64,000 nucleotides of DNA. It comes from Olleya sediminilitoris (GTDB taxonomy: Bacteria > Bacteroidota > Bacteroidia > Flavobacteriales > Flavobacteriaceae). Where the stretch lies: the NCBI RefSeq assembly GCF_016785945.1, contig NZ_JAEMEF010000002.1, positions 248,001 to 312,000 on the forward strand, in the 5' to 3' direction. The position numbers and the translations under genes are program-made. Each line of letters starts with the position of its first letter. Positions within the stretch are counted from its first letter, which is position 1. The notes under the pieces were generated by a model. It was not told where the DNA came from. It ran no database searches and saw nothing but the letters and a program-made list of their open reading frames with translations. Shown here one piece after another: positions 1-8,756 of the stretch.

Positions 1-166
1 CATTAAATAATAAAAACTCAACACCACGTTCAATAAAAGTAATAGGTTGTGTGTAATAATTTCTGTTTTGTACTAAATCTTCACCTTGCGATGCAGACTT
101 AGTTTCTGCTGTAACGGTTGTTAATCCCATTAACAAACCTGTAAATAATAGTACTAATTTTTTCAT
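1..166 (-). CDS. Secreted hypothetical protein, N-terminal fragment (cut by window edge)
   Basis: The reading frame opens at an ATG at 166 on the minus strand and stays open to the window edge, giving 55 residues. The first 20 or so (MKKLVLLFTGLLMGLTTVTA) form a signal peptide, so the product is exported. The mature start contains the stretch YYTQPITFIERGVEFLLFN, which resembles a conserved flavobacterial hypothetical protein of unknown function; this is recalled similarity, not a search. The C-terminus lies outside the window. The 248 bases between this gene and uvrA contain no other gene; they hold a short inverted repeat (TTCGGTT/AACCGAA near 308-322). Confidence 0.6.
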   Translation of the reverse strand, partial: MKKLVLLFTGLLMGLTTVTAETKSASQGEDLVQNRNYYTQPITFIERGVEFLLFN

Positions 167-414
167 AGTAAAAAGGATTTAGATTTTGCCTACTTATCAA
201 GCGTTTCGGCATTCGCTATATTGACTAGTTAGTTTCAATAGCTGTGCCAAACTTGTTAAGTGTTGATTTCACTATGCTTTTCAGCTTATTTTTAAAGTGT
301 TTTTTATTCGGTTAAACCGAAATTAAAGCGCATGATAAATACGCTTGCCAGCTAATTTGAAATTTACTAACAAAAATTTTAAGACTGTTTCAAACCGAAA
401 CATTGTTTCAAGAT

Positions 415-3198
415 CTATAACTTCTCTTTTAAGTACTGGGCAGTTAAACTGGCTTTTTCTTTAACAACGTCTTCTGGAGTACCAAAAGCAACTAAATGAC
501 CACCATTTTCACCTCCTTCAGGACCTAAATCAATAATATGATCGGCACATTTTATTAAATCTAAATTATGCTCAACCACAATAATTGAATGTCCTTTAGC
601 AATTAAAGCATAAAACGATTTTAATAACTTTTGAATATCATGAAAATGTAAACCAGTCGTTGGTTCGTCAAAAATAAATAAGGCTTTATCTTTAGTGTTT
701 CCTTTACCTAAAAAGGTTGCTAATTTTATACGTTGTGCTTCTCCACCAGATAAGGTTGAACTACTTTGCCCTAAAGCAACATAACCTAGACCAACATCTT
801 GTAATGGTTGAAGCTTGTTTTTTATTTTAGTTACTCCGTTTTTATCAAAAAAGGCAATAGCATCATCGATAGTCATATTTAATATATCGTCAATGTTTTT
901 ATCGGCAAAGGTGACTTCTAAAACTTCTTTTTTAAAGCGCTTGCCTTTACAAGTTTCGCATTCTAAATGGACATCAGCCATAAATTGCATTTCAATAGTT
1001 ACAACACCTTCACCTTTACAGGTTTCGCAACGTCCACCATCCACATTAAAACTAAAATGTTTAGCAGCATAATTGCGTATTTGACTTAATTTTTGCTTGC
1101 TATAAAGCGCTCTAATATCATCATAAGCTTTGACATAAGTAACAGGATTAGATCTTGAGGATCTACCAATTGGATTTTGGTCAATAAACTCGATATTTTT
1201 AATATTAACAAAGTTACCTTGAAGTTCAGAGAACTGTCCAGCTTTATCGCTAACACCTGTTAAATGTTTTTGAATAGCAGGATATAATATTTTTTTAACC
1301 AATGTACTTTTTCCACTTCCGGATACACCAGTAATTACAGTTAGCATCTCTAAAGGAAAGGATACGTCAATATTCTTCAAGTTATTTTCTCTTGCTCCAA
1401 TAACATCAATACTATATTTACTAGTACGTCTGGTTTTAGGGACTTCAATTTGAAGGGATTCGTTTAAATACTGTGCAGTTAAAGATTTAGATTTTAAAAT
1501 ATCTTTAAATGTACCGACTGCGACAACCTCACCACCTAATGTACCTGCTTCTGGACCAATATCTATAATTTGATCGGCTTCTTTCATGATGTCTTCATCA
1601 TGCTCTACCACAATTACAGTATTACCTAAATCTCGTAATTGTTTTAATACTAGTATTAAACGTTCGGTATCTTTTGGATGTAAACCAATGCTAGGTTCGT
1701 CTAGAATATACATGGATCCAACCAAGCTACTACCTAAAGAGGTGGCTAGATTAATACGTTGACTTTCACCACCAGATAAGGTATTTGACTTTCGGTTTAA
1801 GGTTAAATAATTTAAACCTACATTATGTAAAAATTTTAGTCTGTTTTTAATTTCGACTAATAATCGTTCTGCAATTTTAGTATCGTATTCATTTAATTTT
1901 AAGTTCTCAAAAAATACGGATAACTTGTTTAAAGGAAGTTCGACTAAATCTGTAAGTGTTTTATCTCCAATTTTTATAAAATTAGATTCTGGTCTTAAGC
2001 GTTTACCATGACATACTTTACACTGTGTTTTACCTCTGTAACGCGATAACATTACTCGGTTTTGAATTTTATAAGCTTTGCTTTCTAACTCTGCAAAAAA
2101 GCTATTAAGACCTTCAAAGTGTTTATTACCATTCCAAATAAGATTTTTATGAGCTTCGGTTAATTCAAAATAAGGTTTATGTACAGGAAAATTAAATTTA
2201 TGAGAATTGTTAACCAGTTGGTCTTTGTACCAACTCATACTGTCTCCACGCCAAGGATAAATAGCGTTTTCGTAAATTGATAAGGCAGTGTTTGGTATGA
2301 CTAATTCTTCATCAATACCAATAACATCACCATATCCTTCACATTTTGGACAAGCTCCATAAGGATTATTAAAGCTAAATAAATGAACATTTGGTTCTAA
2401 AAACTGAAGTCCATCTAATTCAAATTTATTACTAAAATGACGTAAGGTTTGATCTGCTAAGGTTTCGATATAGCAATTGCCTTTACCTTCAAAAAACGCA
2501 GTTTGTATAGCATCAGCTAAACGGTTGTAAAAGTCATCATCATCTTTAGTTACAATCCTATCAACAACTAAAAATACGCCTTCTGTAGAGGTTAAATCTT
2601 TAGCATCATCAATACGTACAACTTTATCTTTGACTTTTAGTCTTGCATACCCTTGAGCATTTAAAGCTTTTAGTTTGTCTTGTAATTCTCGACCTTCTTC
2701 TAAAAATAAAGGTGCTAACAATAAAAGTTTTTGATTTAACTCTAAAGTTTTTATGTGATTTATAACATCTGTTACAGTATCTTTTTTTACTTCCTGACCA
2801 GAAATAGGAGAGTAGGTACGTCCAACTCTAGCAAATAATAGTTTTAAATAGTCGTAAATTTCGGTGGTTGTACCAACGGTTGATCTTGGGTTGGTGCTAT
2901 TTACTTTTTGCTCGATTGCAATTGCAGGAGCAATACCTTTAATATAATCTACTTTTGGCTTGTTTAATCTACCTAAAAATTGTCTAGCATAACTGCTTAA
3001 GCTTTCTACGTAACGTCGTTGACCTTCAGCATACAATGTGTCAAACGCTAAGCTGGATTTTCCAGAACCCGATAATCCAGTTATGACCACTAATTTACGA
3101 CGTGGTATAACAACATCTATATTTTTAAGGTTGTGCAATTTTGCACCTTTAATAATAATATTTTCTTTTGGATTTACTTCAGAAAGTATAGTGCTCAT
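415..3198 (-). CDS. uvrA: Excinuclease ABC subunit A
   Basis: UvrA is the damage-recognition ATPase of nucleotide excision repair; it dimerises and loads UvrB at lesions. The 927-residue product has the family's usual length (about 940). Two ABC ATPase modules are visible: Walker [10 protein letters not shown] near residue 45 with signature LSGGESQRI, and Walker [10 protein letters not shown] near residue 630 with signature LSGGEAQRI. CxxC pairs lie near residues 281 and 392 (CPKC, CKVC) and near 723 and 748 (CETC twice), the latter being the zinc finger required for DNA binding. The gene stands alone on the minus strand, divergent from the sigma factor gene. A TAnnTTTG box lies about 25 bases upstream of the start. 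No defect is visible. Confidence 0.97.
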   Translation of the reverse strand: MSTILSEVNPKENIIIKGAKLHNLKNIDVVIPRRKLVVITGLSGSGKSSLAFDTLYAEGQRRYVESLSSYARQFLGRLNKPKVDYIKGIAPAIAIEQKVNSTNPRSTVGTTTEIYDYLKLLFARVGRTYSPISGQEVKKDTVTDVINHIKTLELNQKLLLLAPLFLEEGRELQDKLKALNAQGYARLKVKDKVVRIDDAKDLTSTEGVFLVVDRIVTKDDDDFYNRLADAIQTAFFEGKGNCYIETLADQTLRHFSNKFELDGLQFLEPNVHLFSFNNPYGACPKCEGYGDVIGIDEELVIPNTALSIYENAIYPWRGDSMSWYKDQLVNNSHKFNFPVHKPYFELTEAHKNLIWNGNKHFEGLNSFFAELESKAYKIQNRVMLSRYRGKTQCKVCHGKRLRPESNFIKIGDKTLTDLVELPLNKLSVFFENLKLNEYDTKIAERLLVEIKNRLKFLHNVGLNYLTLNRKSNTLSGGESQRINLATSLGSSLVGSMYILDEPSIGLHPKDTERLILVLKQLRDLGNTVIVVEHDEDIMKEADQIIDIGPEAGTLGGEVVAVGTFKDILKSKSLTAQYLNESLQIEVPKTRRTSKYSIDVIGARENNLKNIDVSFPLEMLTVITGVSGSGKSTLVKKILYPAIQKHLTGVSDKAGQFSELQGNFVNIKNIEFIDQNPIGRSSRSNPVTYVKAYDDIRALYSKQKLSQIRNYAAKHFSFNVDGGRCETCKGEGVVTIEMQFMADVHLECETCKGKRFKKEVLEVTFADKNIDDILNMTIDDAIAFFDKNGVTKIKNKLQPLQDVGLGYVALGQSSSTLSGGEAQRIKLATFLGKGNTKDKALFIFDEPTTGLHFHDIQKLLKSFYALIAKGHSIIVVEHNLDLIKCADHIIDLGPEGGENGGHLVAFGTPEDVVKEKASLTAQYLKEKL

Positions 3199-3221
3199 AG
3201 TTATTTTAGCCTGTAAGAATG

Positions 3222-3229
3222 CAAAGATA
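3222..3229 (-). promoter_or_regulatory. Candidate -7 box of the uvrA promoter
   Basis: The minus strand reads TATCTTTG, which matches the Bacteroidota -7 consensus TAnnTTTG. Transcription would start near 3218, leaving a leader of about 20 bases before uvrA. No clear -33 TTG is seen at the right distance, so this rests on one box. Confidence 0.4.
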
Positions 3230-3294
3230 ACATAAGTTACGCACCTTTTAAAACAGATTATTGTGCAATAGAATGTTAAAAGTTTAATTTATTT

Positions 3295-3326
3295 TTGTTT
3301 TTTCGGAATGATTGTTGTTATATTTG
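3295..3326 (+). promoter_or_regulatory. Candidate promoter of the ECF sigma factor gene
   Basis: TTG at 3295-3297 is followed after 21 bases by TATATTTG at 3319-3326. This fits the Bacteroidota sigma-A consensus TTG-N17-23-TAnnTTTG. The predicted leader to the sigma factor start is about 95-100 bases. Confidence 0.55.
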
Positions 3327-3424
3327 AACCGTGTAAAACCCGAATAAAACTTTTAGCCTATACTATAACATTACTTTTTAATTTATAACCCCCAACCAGA
3401 ACACTTTTTTGGTGCCTAAAAGTA

Positions 3425-4015
3425 ATGATTATGCGAAAAGACACAATTACAGATGCTATTCTTGTTAGTAACTATATTAAAGGAGAGGAATCTGCTTTAG
3501 AAGTTCTAATCACAAAACACAAACAACGTATTTATAGTTTTATTTACTCAAAAGTCTACGACAGAGATGTTGCTGAAGACGTATTTCAGGATACCTTTAT
3601 AAAGGTTATCCGAACTTTAAAACGAGGAAAATATAACGAAGAAGGTAAGTTTTTACCATGGGTTATGCGTATTGCACATAACTTGGTGATTGATCATTTT
3701 AGAAAAAATAGTAGAATGCCTAAATTTGATAACTCAGGCGAGTTTAATATTTTTTCAGTCATTAGTGATAATGCATTAAATGCAGAAAAAGTGATTATTA
3801 AAGAGCAAGTTGAAGCTGATGTAAGACGTTTAGTTGATGAGTTACCAGAAGATCAAAAAGAAGTTTTAATGATGCGAATGTATAATGATATGAGTTTTAA
3901 AGAAATATCAGAACGTACAGGAGTTAGTATTAATACTGCATTAGGACGTATGCGATATGCTTTAATAAATATGCGTAAGGTTATTGATAAGCATAATATT
4001 GTTTTGACCAACTAA
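3425..4015 (+). CDS. RNA polymerase ECF-type sigma factor (sigma-70 family)
   Basis: The 196-residue protein has the two-domain layout of group IV sigma factors. Region 2 covers about residues 15-95, including VAEDVFQDTFIKVIRTL and the tryptophan-containing FLPWVMRIAHN segment. Region 4 covers about residues 130-190, with the helix-turn-helix MSFKEISERTGVSINTALGR. It directs core polymerase to a specific promoter set. The true start may be the second Met (3431), because M-I-M-R begins the frame. No anti-sigma gene is adjacent; the only companion is a 51-residue ORF 56 bases downstream. That pairing suggests a stand-alone regulator rather than a FecI/FecR type system. The regulon cannot be read from the sequence. 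Confidence 0.9.
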   Translation: MIMRKDTITDAILVSNYIKGEESALEVLITKHKQRIYSFIYSKVYDRDVAEDVFQDTFIKVIRTLKRGKYNEEGKFLPWVMRIAHNLVIDHFRKNSRMPKFDNSGEFNIFSVISDNALNAEKVIIKEQVEADVRRLVDELPEDQKEVLMMRMYNDMSFKEISERTGVSINTALGRMRYALINMRKVIDKHNIVLTN

Positions 4016-4071
4016 AGGTGCAATAAAGTTATTTTTTTGTCGTTATCTTTTAAGAACAAAACTAAAGATAT

Positions 4072-4227
4072 ATGGCAAAAATTTACTCTGAAGAATCTAA
4101 TACCCCAAAAAAGCAGGATTTTAAATTAAATCCTAAAATTGAAACGATTAGTTTTATTTTAAATTACTCCAAGGCTTTAAGTGTTATAAATTATAAAAAT
4201 TTGAAGTTTGAAGCACTTCAAAACTAA
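4072..4227 (+). CDS. Small conserved hypothetical protein, 51 residues, downstream of the sigma factor
   Basis: An ATG at 4072 opens a 51-codon frame ending at TAA 4225-4227. The product starts MAKIYSEESNTPKKQDFK and ends in a stretch containing TISFILNYSKAL. It is basic, has no signal peptide or membrane segment, and reads like a small soluble protein. From memory, similar small proteins (M-A-K-I/V-Y...E, then a FLLNYSKAL-like motif) follow ECF sigma genes in many flavobacteria, and this linkage supports it as a real gene. It ends just before a strong terminator, so it probably shares the sigma factor transcript. Function is unknown; a modulator of the sigma factor is only an inference. Confidence 0.7.
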   Translation: MAKIYSEESNTPKKQDFKLNPKIETISFILNYSKALSVINYKNLKFEALQN

Positions 4228-4236
4228 ATTTTAAAA

Positions 4237-4268
4237 ACGTCCTGAAAATAGCTTCAGGACGTTTTTTT
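4237..4268 (+). terminator. Intrinsic terminator after the sigma factor operon
   Basis: A perfect 10-bp stem ACGTCCTGAA/TTCAGGACGT with a 6-base loop is followed by a run of T residues. It lies 10 bases after the stop codon of the 51-residue gene. The complement has a short A/T tract too, so it may also serve nth from the other side. Confidence 0.85.
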
Positions 4269-4317
4269 ATAGTAATCATTGCAATTTAAGGCTGTTAATA
4301 GGTGTATTAATACAGCA

Positions 4318-4968
4318 TTATTTTTTTGCATATTCTTTTAAAACAGATGCACGACCTATAGTTTTTGTTATAATATCTTTATCCAAATCCCAACCTCTTG
4401 CTGGCGAATATTCGCGACCATACCATATAATTTGAAGATGTAAATCATTCCATAGTTCTCTAGGAAATAATCGTTTAGCATCTTTTTCGGTTTGTTGTAC
4501 GCTTTTTCCATTAGTTAAATTCCAACGATACATCAATCTATGTATATGTGTGTCCACAGGAAAAGCAGGTACACCAAAAGCTTGACTCATAACTACGCTA
4601 GCGGTTTTATGACCTACAGCAGGAAAAGTTTCTAAAGCTTCAAAAGATTCTGGTACAACTCCGTTATAATCTTCGACTAACATTTTAGATAAGCCATAAA
4701 TACCTTTACTTTTCATTGGAGATAAACCACAAGGTCTGATAATGTCTTTAATTTCATCAACACTCATTTTAATCATATCATAAGGATTATCTGCTTTTGC
4801 AAACAGTAATGGTGTGATTTGGTTTACCCTAACATCTGTACACTGAGCAGATAATAATACAGCTACTAGCAAAGTATAAGGGTCTTTATGGTCCAATGGA
4901 ATAGGTATTTCTGGATATAACTTTTTTAACGTATTTATAACAAATTCTACCTTTTCTTGCTTAGTCAT
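4318..4968 (-). CDS. nth: Endonuclease III (DNA glycosylase/AP lyase), iron-sulfur motif absent
   Basis: This base-excision repair enzyme removes oxidised pyrimidines and cleaves at abasic sites. The 216 residues cover the whole HhH-GPD fold. The helix-hairpin-helix with catalytic lysine is in FPAVGHKTASVV (about residues 114-125), and the catalytic aspartate is in VDTHIHR (about 138-144). In the usual enzyme the C-terminus carries a C-x6-C-x2-C-x5-C iron-sulfur loop after HGR. Here the equivalent segment is WYGREYSPARGWDLDKDI and contains no cysteine, so a 4Fe-4S cluster cannot form in the usual way. The gene is divergent from bcp with a 35-base gap to the bcp start. Activity is expected from the intact active site. 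Confidence 0.93.
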   Translation of the reverse strand: MTKQEKVEFVINTLKKLYPEIPIPLDHKDPYTLLVAVLLSAQCTDVRVNQITPLLFAKADNPYDMIKMSVDEIKDIIRPCGLSPMKSKGIYGLSKMLVEDYNGVVPESFEALETFPAVGHKTASVVMSQAFGVPAFPVDTHIHRLMYRWNLTNGKSVQQTEKDAKRLFPRELWNDLHLQIIWYGREYSPARGWDLDKDIITKTIGRASVLKEYAKK

Positions 4969-4974
4969 TAGTTG

Positions 4975-4982
4975 TATTTTTG
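4975..4982 (+). promoter_or_regulatory. Candidate -7 box of the bcp promoter
   Basis: TATTTTTG matches TAnnTTTG and lies 21 bases before the preferred bcp ATG at 5004. A TTG at 4957-4959 is only 15 bases upstream, slightly shorter than usual, so the -33 element is uncertain. Confidence 0.35.
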
Positions 4983-5003
4983 AATGAAACCAAAATTACA
5001 ACT

Positions 5004-5459
5004 ATGAACACATTAAAACAAGGTGATAAAGTACCTAATTTTACAGTAAATGATCAGGATGGAAACCCTATATCTTTATCTGATTATAAAGGAAAAAAAC
5101 TAGTGGTTTTCTTTTACCCAAAAGCGAGTACACCTGGTTGTACTGCTGAAGCTTGTAATTTAACAGATAATTACACTGCTTTACAAGACAAAGGTTATGA
5201 AATTTTAGGTGTTAGTGCAGACTCTGAAAAAAGACAAACTAATTTTAGAAATAAATACAGTTTTCCGTTTCCATTATTAGCCGATGAAGACAAAGAAGTT
5301 ATTAATGCTTTTGGTGTTTGGGGTTTAAAAAAGTTTATGGGTAAGGAATATGATGGTATCCATAGAAAAACATTTTTAGTAGATGAAAATGGAGTAGTAG
5401 CACATGTTATTGACAAAGTAAAAACTAAAGATCATGCAGCGCAAATACTTGAACTGTAA
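5004..5459 (+). CDS. bcp: Thioredoxin-dependent peroxiredoxin (BCP/PrxQ type)
   Basis: The enzyme reduces hydrogen and alkyl hydroperoxides using thioredoxin. From the ATG at 5004 the product is 151 residues, the normal BCP length. The peroxidatic cysteine is in TPGCTAEAC (about residue 46) and the resolving cysteine five residues later, the PrxQ arrangement. The segment PLLADEDKEVINAFGVWG is typical of the fold. The reading frame extends upstream to a TTG at 4980, but that start lies in the promoter region and adds residues not seen in the family, so the ATG is chosen. It is cytosolic, with no signal peptide. It converges on yebC, with a shared terminator between. Confidence 0.94.
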   Translation: MNTLKQGDKVPNFTVNDQDGNPISLSDYKGKKLVVFFYPKASTPGCTAEACNLTDNYTALQDKGYEILGVSADSEKRQTNFRNKYSFPFPLLADEDKEVINAFGVWGLKKFMGKEYDGIHRKTFLVDENGVVAHVIDKVKTKDHAAQILEL

Positions 5460-5482
5460 CCTTATAAAATAGACACAAAATT

Positions 5483-5509
5483 AAAAAGCGACCATTGGTC
5501 GCTTTTTTT
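5483..5509. terminator. Bidirectional terminator between bcp and yebC
   Basis: An 11-bp stem AAAAAGCGACC/GGTCGCTTTTT with a 3-base loop is flanked by A residues on the left and T residues on the right. It can therefore end transcription from both convergent genes. Confidence 0.85.
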
Positions 5510-5529
5510 ATTTATAATAGTGGAATAGA

Positions 5530-6249
5530 CTAATCTTCGGTTTCTTCCATTGTGTGATAGACGTTTTGTACATCATCATCTTCTTCTAACTTTTCTAATA
5601 ATTTTTCTACGTCAGCAGCTTGTTCTGGAGTTAATCCTTTTGTGACTTGTGGTATGCGCTCAAAACCTGAAGATAATATTTCTATTTCACGACTTTCTAA
5701 TTCTGCTTGAATAGCTCCAAAGCTTTCAAAAGGTGCGTAGATTAAAATTCCGTCATCATCAGCAAAAACTTCTTCTGCTCCAAAATCTATAAATTCTAAT
5801 TCTAATTCTTCTGGATCTAAACCTTCTGCATTCACTCTAAAGTTACAAGTGTGGTCAAACATAAAAACTACAGATCCTGACGTCCCTAAGCTACCATCAC
5901 ATTTATTAAAATAACTACGTACGTTGGCTACTGTTCTTGTATTATTGTCTGTTGCAGTCTCAACTAAAACAGCAATACCATGAGGAGCATAACCTTCAAA
6001 AATAACTTCTTTATAATCGCCTTGTCCTTTTTCGCTAGCTTTTTTAATGGCACGTTGCACATTATCTTTAGGCATGTTTACTGCTTTGGCATTTTGTATA
6101 ACTGCACGTAAACGCGAGTTACTAGCTGGATCTGGTCCACCTTCTTTTACAGCCATTACAATATCTTTACCAATACGTGTAAAGGCCTTACTCATAGCAG
6201 ACCAACGTTTCATTTTACGTGCTTTTCTAAATTCGAAAGCTCTTCCCAT
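5530..6249 (-). CDS. YebC/PmpR family regulatory protein
   Basis: The 239-residue product matches the YebC/TACO1 family along its full length. The N-terminus MGRAFEFRKARKMKRWSAMSK and the segment VKEGGPDPASNSRLRAVI are hallmark sequences. Members have been described as DNA-binding transcriptional regulators, and more recently as ribosome-associated factors that ease translation of difficult sequences; which applies here cannot be seen. The C-terminal tail is acidic (EKLEEDDDVQNVYHTMEETED). It has its own leader containing an 18-bp perfect palindrome and lies 124 bases after the S41 protease gene, so it is probably transcribed separately. Confidence 0.92.
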   Translation of the reverse strand: MGRAFEFRKARKMKRWSAMSKAFTRIGKDIVMAVKEGGPDPASNSRLRAVIQNAKAVNMPKDNVQRAIKKASEKGQGDYKEVIFEGYAPHGIAVLVETATDNNTRTVANVRSYFNKCDGSLGTSGSVVFMFDHTCNFRVNAEGLDPEELELEFIDFGAEEVFADDDGILIYAPFESFGAIQAELESREIEILSSGFERIPQVTKGLTPEQAADVEKLLEKLEEDDDVQNVYHTMEETED

Positions 6250-6267
6250 GTTATATATGTTTTTAAA

Positions 6268-6285
6268 TTTCCGCTACAGCGGAAA
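6268..6285. repeat. 18-bp perfect palindrome in the yebC leader
   Basis: TTTCCGCTACAGCGGAAA is self-complementary over all 18 bases and lies 19 bases before the yebC start. The core AGCGGAAA is shared with the leaders of gcvT and of the gene at 13065-14195. It could be a dispersed REP-like palindrome or an mRNA hairpin in the leader. Confidence 0.6.
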
Positions 6286-6311
6286 CTAAATAGTTAAATT
6301 TTTAATAGTTA

Positions 6312-6319
6312 CAAATTTA
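6312..6319 (-). promoter_or_regulatory. Candidate -7 box of the yebC promoter
   Basis: The minus strand reads TAAATTTG, matching TAnnTTTG. The leader would be about 60 bases and include the palindrome at 6268-6285. No convincing -33 TTG is seen. Confidence 0.35.
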
Positions 6320-6373
6320 AAAAAACTTTAATTTTTTGATGCAGTCGGTTTGAATAATTTTAAAATTGATTAC

Positions 6374-8419
6374 TTATTGACTGATTTTAATTAAATCCTT
6401 TAAAATATTATAGCTTTCTGCAATATAAACATCTTTAGATAATTGTAAAATGACGTCTTGATTTAAACGATTGTCATCTGGATTTTTATCTAATAATTGT
6501 TGTGTAGGTTTTGTGTTGTTAACAGTTATTAACGCTTGGTTAGTTTGCTCTTGGAAAACTTGATTGTATAATGCAGTTTTGTTGTTTTGATTTTTTAAAA
6601 CATCATCTATTGTAAGTGTATATTTTTTACCTTTATTATAAATACTTTGTTTTAGTTTTATGTTACTATTGGCTATATTAGTAAATGTAGAGTCAGACTT
6701 TAAGCGTTGTTTGTGATTGTTAATAACATAATTATAATCAAGTTTAGCTAATGGATTATGTTTTAAGGTTGGCGTTACACTATGATTTTTTAGCGCATAA
6801 CTATAGTATTGCTCTTGACTATTTAGATTGTCATAGATAGATGGTAATTTAATATCTGGTATTACACCTATGGATTGGTGGCTTTGTCCTGTTACGCGAT
6901 AAAAGGTTTCTACGGTAATTTTGCAAAACCCTAAGTTTTTTTCAATATCAAGCGGAAGTATACCTTGTGCACTAGATTTACCGTGAGTTGTAGATCCAAC
7001 AATTAAAGCGCGATTATAATCTTGCATTGCAGATGCAAAAAACTCTGACGCAGAAGCGCTATAAGAATTAACTAGTACAGCTATTGGTTTATTAAAAAAT
7101 GTGCCACGTTTAACGTCTCTAATGGTGTAAGTTTCTTTTTGATTGGTTTCAATAATTGTGACAGGTCCACGATCTATAAGCATACCTATTAACTCGATTG
7201 CTTCTTGCATAGATCCACCACCATTAAAACGCAAATCTATAAGTAAACCTTGAATTTGCTGTTTTTGTAGTTTGTATAATTCTTTTGCAAAATCAGAGGA
7301 TACACCACGACCATTTAATGATTCGTCATTAGTATAAAAACTTGGTATTTTTATATATCCTAAATCTTGATCAGAACCAATTAAATAACCTCTAATAGCA
7401 TTGTCTTCGACTTTAATTTTAGTTTTAGTAATGCTTATTGTTTGTATGGTTCCGTTTTTCTTTTTTATAGTAAAAGCAATAGTTTTATGACCTTCTTTAT
7501 TACTAAATGCTTTTATGGCGTCATTAGACACGCACAAAGTATTGAAGGTTGTTCCGTTTGCAGTTAAGGATATAATGATGTCGTCCACTTCAAAGTTTCC
7601 GTTAATAAAAGCAGCACTTCCTGGAGTAATTTGTGCTATTGTGATTTGTCCTTCTTTATTTTTTTCGGTAGTAATACCAAAAGACAATTGGTTGCTTGAT
7701 AGCTCTCCTTCATATATTAACTTTTCGGTTGGATTAAAAAATACAGAATGCGGATCATGATATTGTAAAAAGGCATTTATAAATGCGTCTTTTACATATC
7801 TATCTAAACCACCACTATTAGTAGTAAATTCTTCTAAGACACAGAGTTGGTTTTTTACAATGTCTAATCTAGATTTAACTTCTAAGGTCTCAAAATTGTC
7901 TTTTATATATTGAATATCATGATTAGTATTTAATACGTCTTTTAGAACTTTTAGAGCAACAACTTTTTCAATATTTAAAGCTAAAGCATCTAAGTTTTTA
8001 GCATAGGTATACTCTTTTTCAGGTAAGTATTGCATTATTAAACCTCCAGAATAATCCGGTGTTTGGGTGTTTAATGACTCTAGGATTGTTTTTGTGTTTT
8101 TTATACGTTGTGCTAATACCGTTTTAAAAGAATCAATAAATAAACAATTGTCAGTATTTAAATACTCGTCAAATTGTAATTGTTGGGTTTTAAATTGTGC
8201 GATGTCTGATTGTAAAAAAAAATCTTTATCATTATCTAAATTAGTGATAAATAAATCGAATACAGCTTGTGATAGGCTGTCATTAATAGCTTTAGGTTGG
8301 TAATGTTTGTCTGCCACTAATTGTTTTACAGCGACTAATTGCTGACAAAAAATAGAGTCGTTTTGAGCTAAAGAGACATTAAAAAATAAGGTAATAAGTA
8401 GGAGTAAGGGTTTATACAT
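6374..8419 (-). CDS. Periplasmic S41 (C-terminal processing/tail-specific) protease
   Basis: The 681-residue protein starts with a signal peptide (MYKPLLLLITLFFNVSLA) and is expected in the periplasm. It has the long Tsp/Prc layout: an N-terminal helical region (about 20-220), a PDZ domain (about 225-325) with the segment GSAAFINGNFEVDDII, an S41 catalytic domain (about 340-540) and a C-terminal domain. The catalytic serine lies in NSYSASASEFF (about residue 456) and the lysine in THGKSSAQG (about 481), the Ser-Lys dyad of the family. Such enzymes trim or degrade envelope proteins by their C-termini. It is the last gene of a five-gene run on the minus strand, 17 bases after the pterin dehydratase gene. 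Confidence 0.92.
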   Translation of the reverse strand: MYKPLLLLITLFFNVSLAQNDSIFCQQLVAVKQLVADKHYQPKAINDSLSQAVFDLFITNLDNDKDFFLQSDIAQFKTQQLQFDEYLNTDNCLFIDSFKTVLAQRIKNTKTILESLNTQTPDYSGGLIMQYLPEKEYTYAKNLDALALNIEKVVALKVLKDVLNTNHDIQYIKDNFETLEVKSRLDIVKNQLCVLEEFTTNSGGLDRYVKDAFINAFLQYHDPHSVFFNPTEKLIYEGELSSNQLSFGITTEKNKEGQITIAQITPGSAAFINGNFEVDDIIISLTANGTTFNTLCVSNDAIKAFSNKEGHKTIAFTIKKKNGTIQTISITKTKIKVEDNAIRGYLIGSDQDLGYIKIPSFYTNDESLNGRGVSSDFAKELYKLQKQQIQGLLIDLRFNGGGSMQEAIELIGMLIDRGPVTIIETNQKETYTIRDVKRGTFFNKPIAVLVNSYSASASEFFASAMQDYNRALIVGSTTHGKSSAQGILPLDIEKNLGFCKITVETFYRVTGQSHQSIGVIPDIKLPSIYDNLNSQEQYYSYALKNHSVTPTLKHNPLAKLDYNYVINNHKQRLKSDSTFTNIANSNIKLKQSIYNKGKKYTLTIDDVLKNQNNKTALYNQVFQEQTNQALITVNNTKPTQQLLDKNPDDNRLNQDVILQLSKDVYIAESYNILKDLIKISQ

Positions 8420-8436
8420 TTAGGGCATTTATTGTT

Positions 8437-8730
8437 TTAGTCTTCTTCCTCTTCAACAATATGCTCTATTGCTAACGCTAATTTAAAATCTTTATCAGTA
8501 ACACTTCCAGCATCATGTGTTGTTAATGTTATTTTTAAGACATTATACTCGTTGGTCCATTCTGGATGATGGTTTAATGCTTCGCACTCAAAAGCAATAC
8601 GACTCATGGCACTAAAACAATCTTTAAAGTTTTCGAATTCAAATTCTGCATGAATCGCATTATCATAATATTCCCATTCAGGAAGCCTAAGTAAACGTTG
8701 TTCAATTTCTAATTTGGTAAGTGCTGTCAT
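8437..8730 (-). CDS. 4a-hydroxytetrahydrobiopterin dehydratase (pterin-4-alpha-carbinolamine dehydratase)
   Basis: The enzyme dehydrates 4a-hydroxytetrahydropterin, recycling the cofactor of aromatic amino acid hydroxylases. The 97 residues match the family's normal size. The active-site motif is visible as ALNHHPEWTNEYNVLKITLTTHDAG: the paired histidines with Pro, the following aromatic residue, the later His and the Asp. The protein is small, acidic at its end (HIVEEEED) and cytosolic. No phenylalanine hydroxylase gene is in the window, so the partner is elsewhere. It sits between the epimerase-like gene (26-base gap) and the S41 protease gene (17-base gap), probably co-transcribed. Confidence 0.92.
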   Translation of the reverse strand: MTALTKLEIEQRLLRLPEWEYYDNAIHAEFEFENFKDCFSAMSRIAFECEALNHHPEWTNEYNVLKITLTTHDAGSVTDKDFKLALAIEHIVEEEED

Positions 8731-8756
8731 AAATTTTTTATTTAAAAATAAGAAAT

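Noticed and set aside
4980-5003. Upstream TTG start for bcp
   Set aside because: It lies on the -7 box and adds residues not found in the family; the ATG at 5004 gives the normal length.
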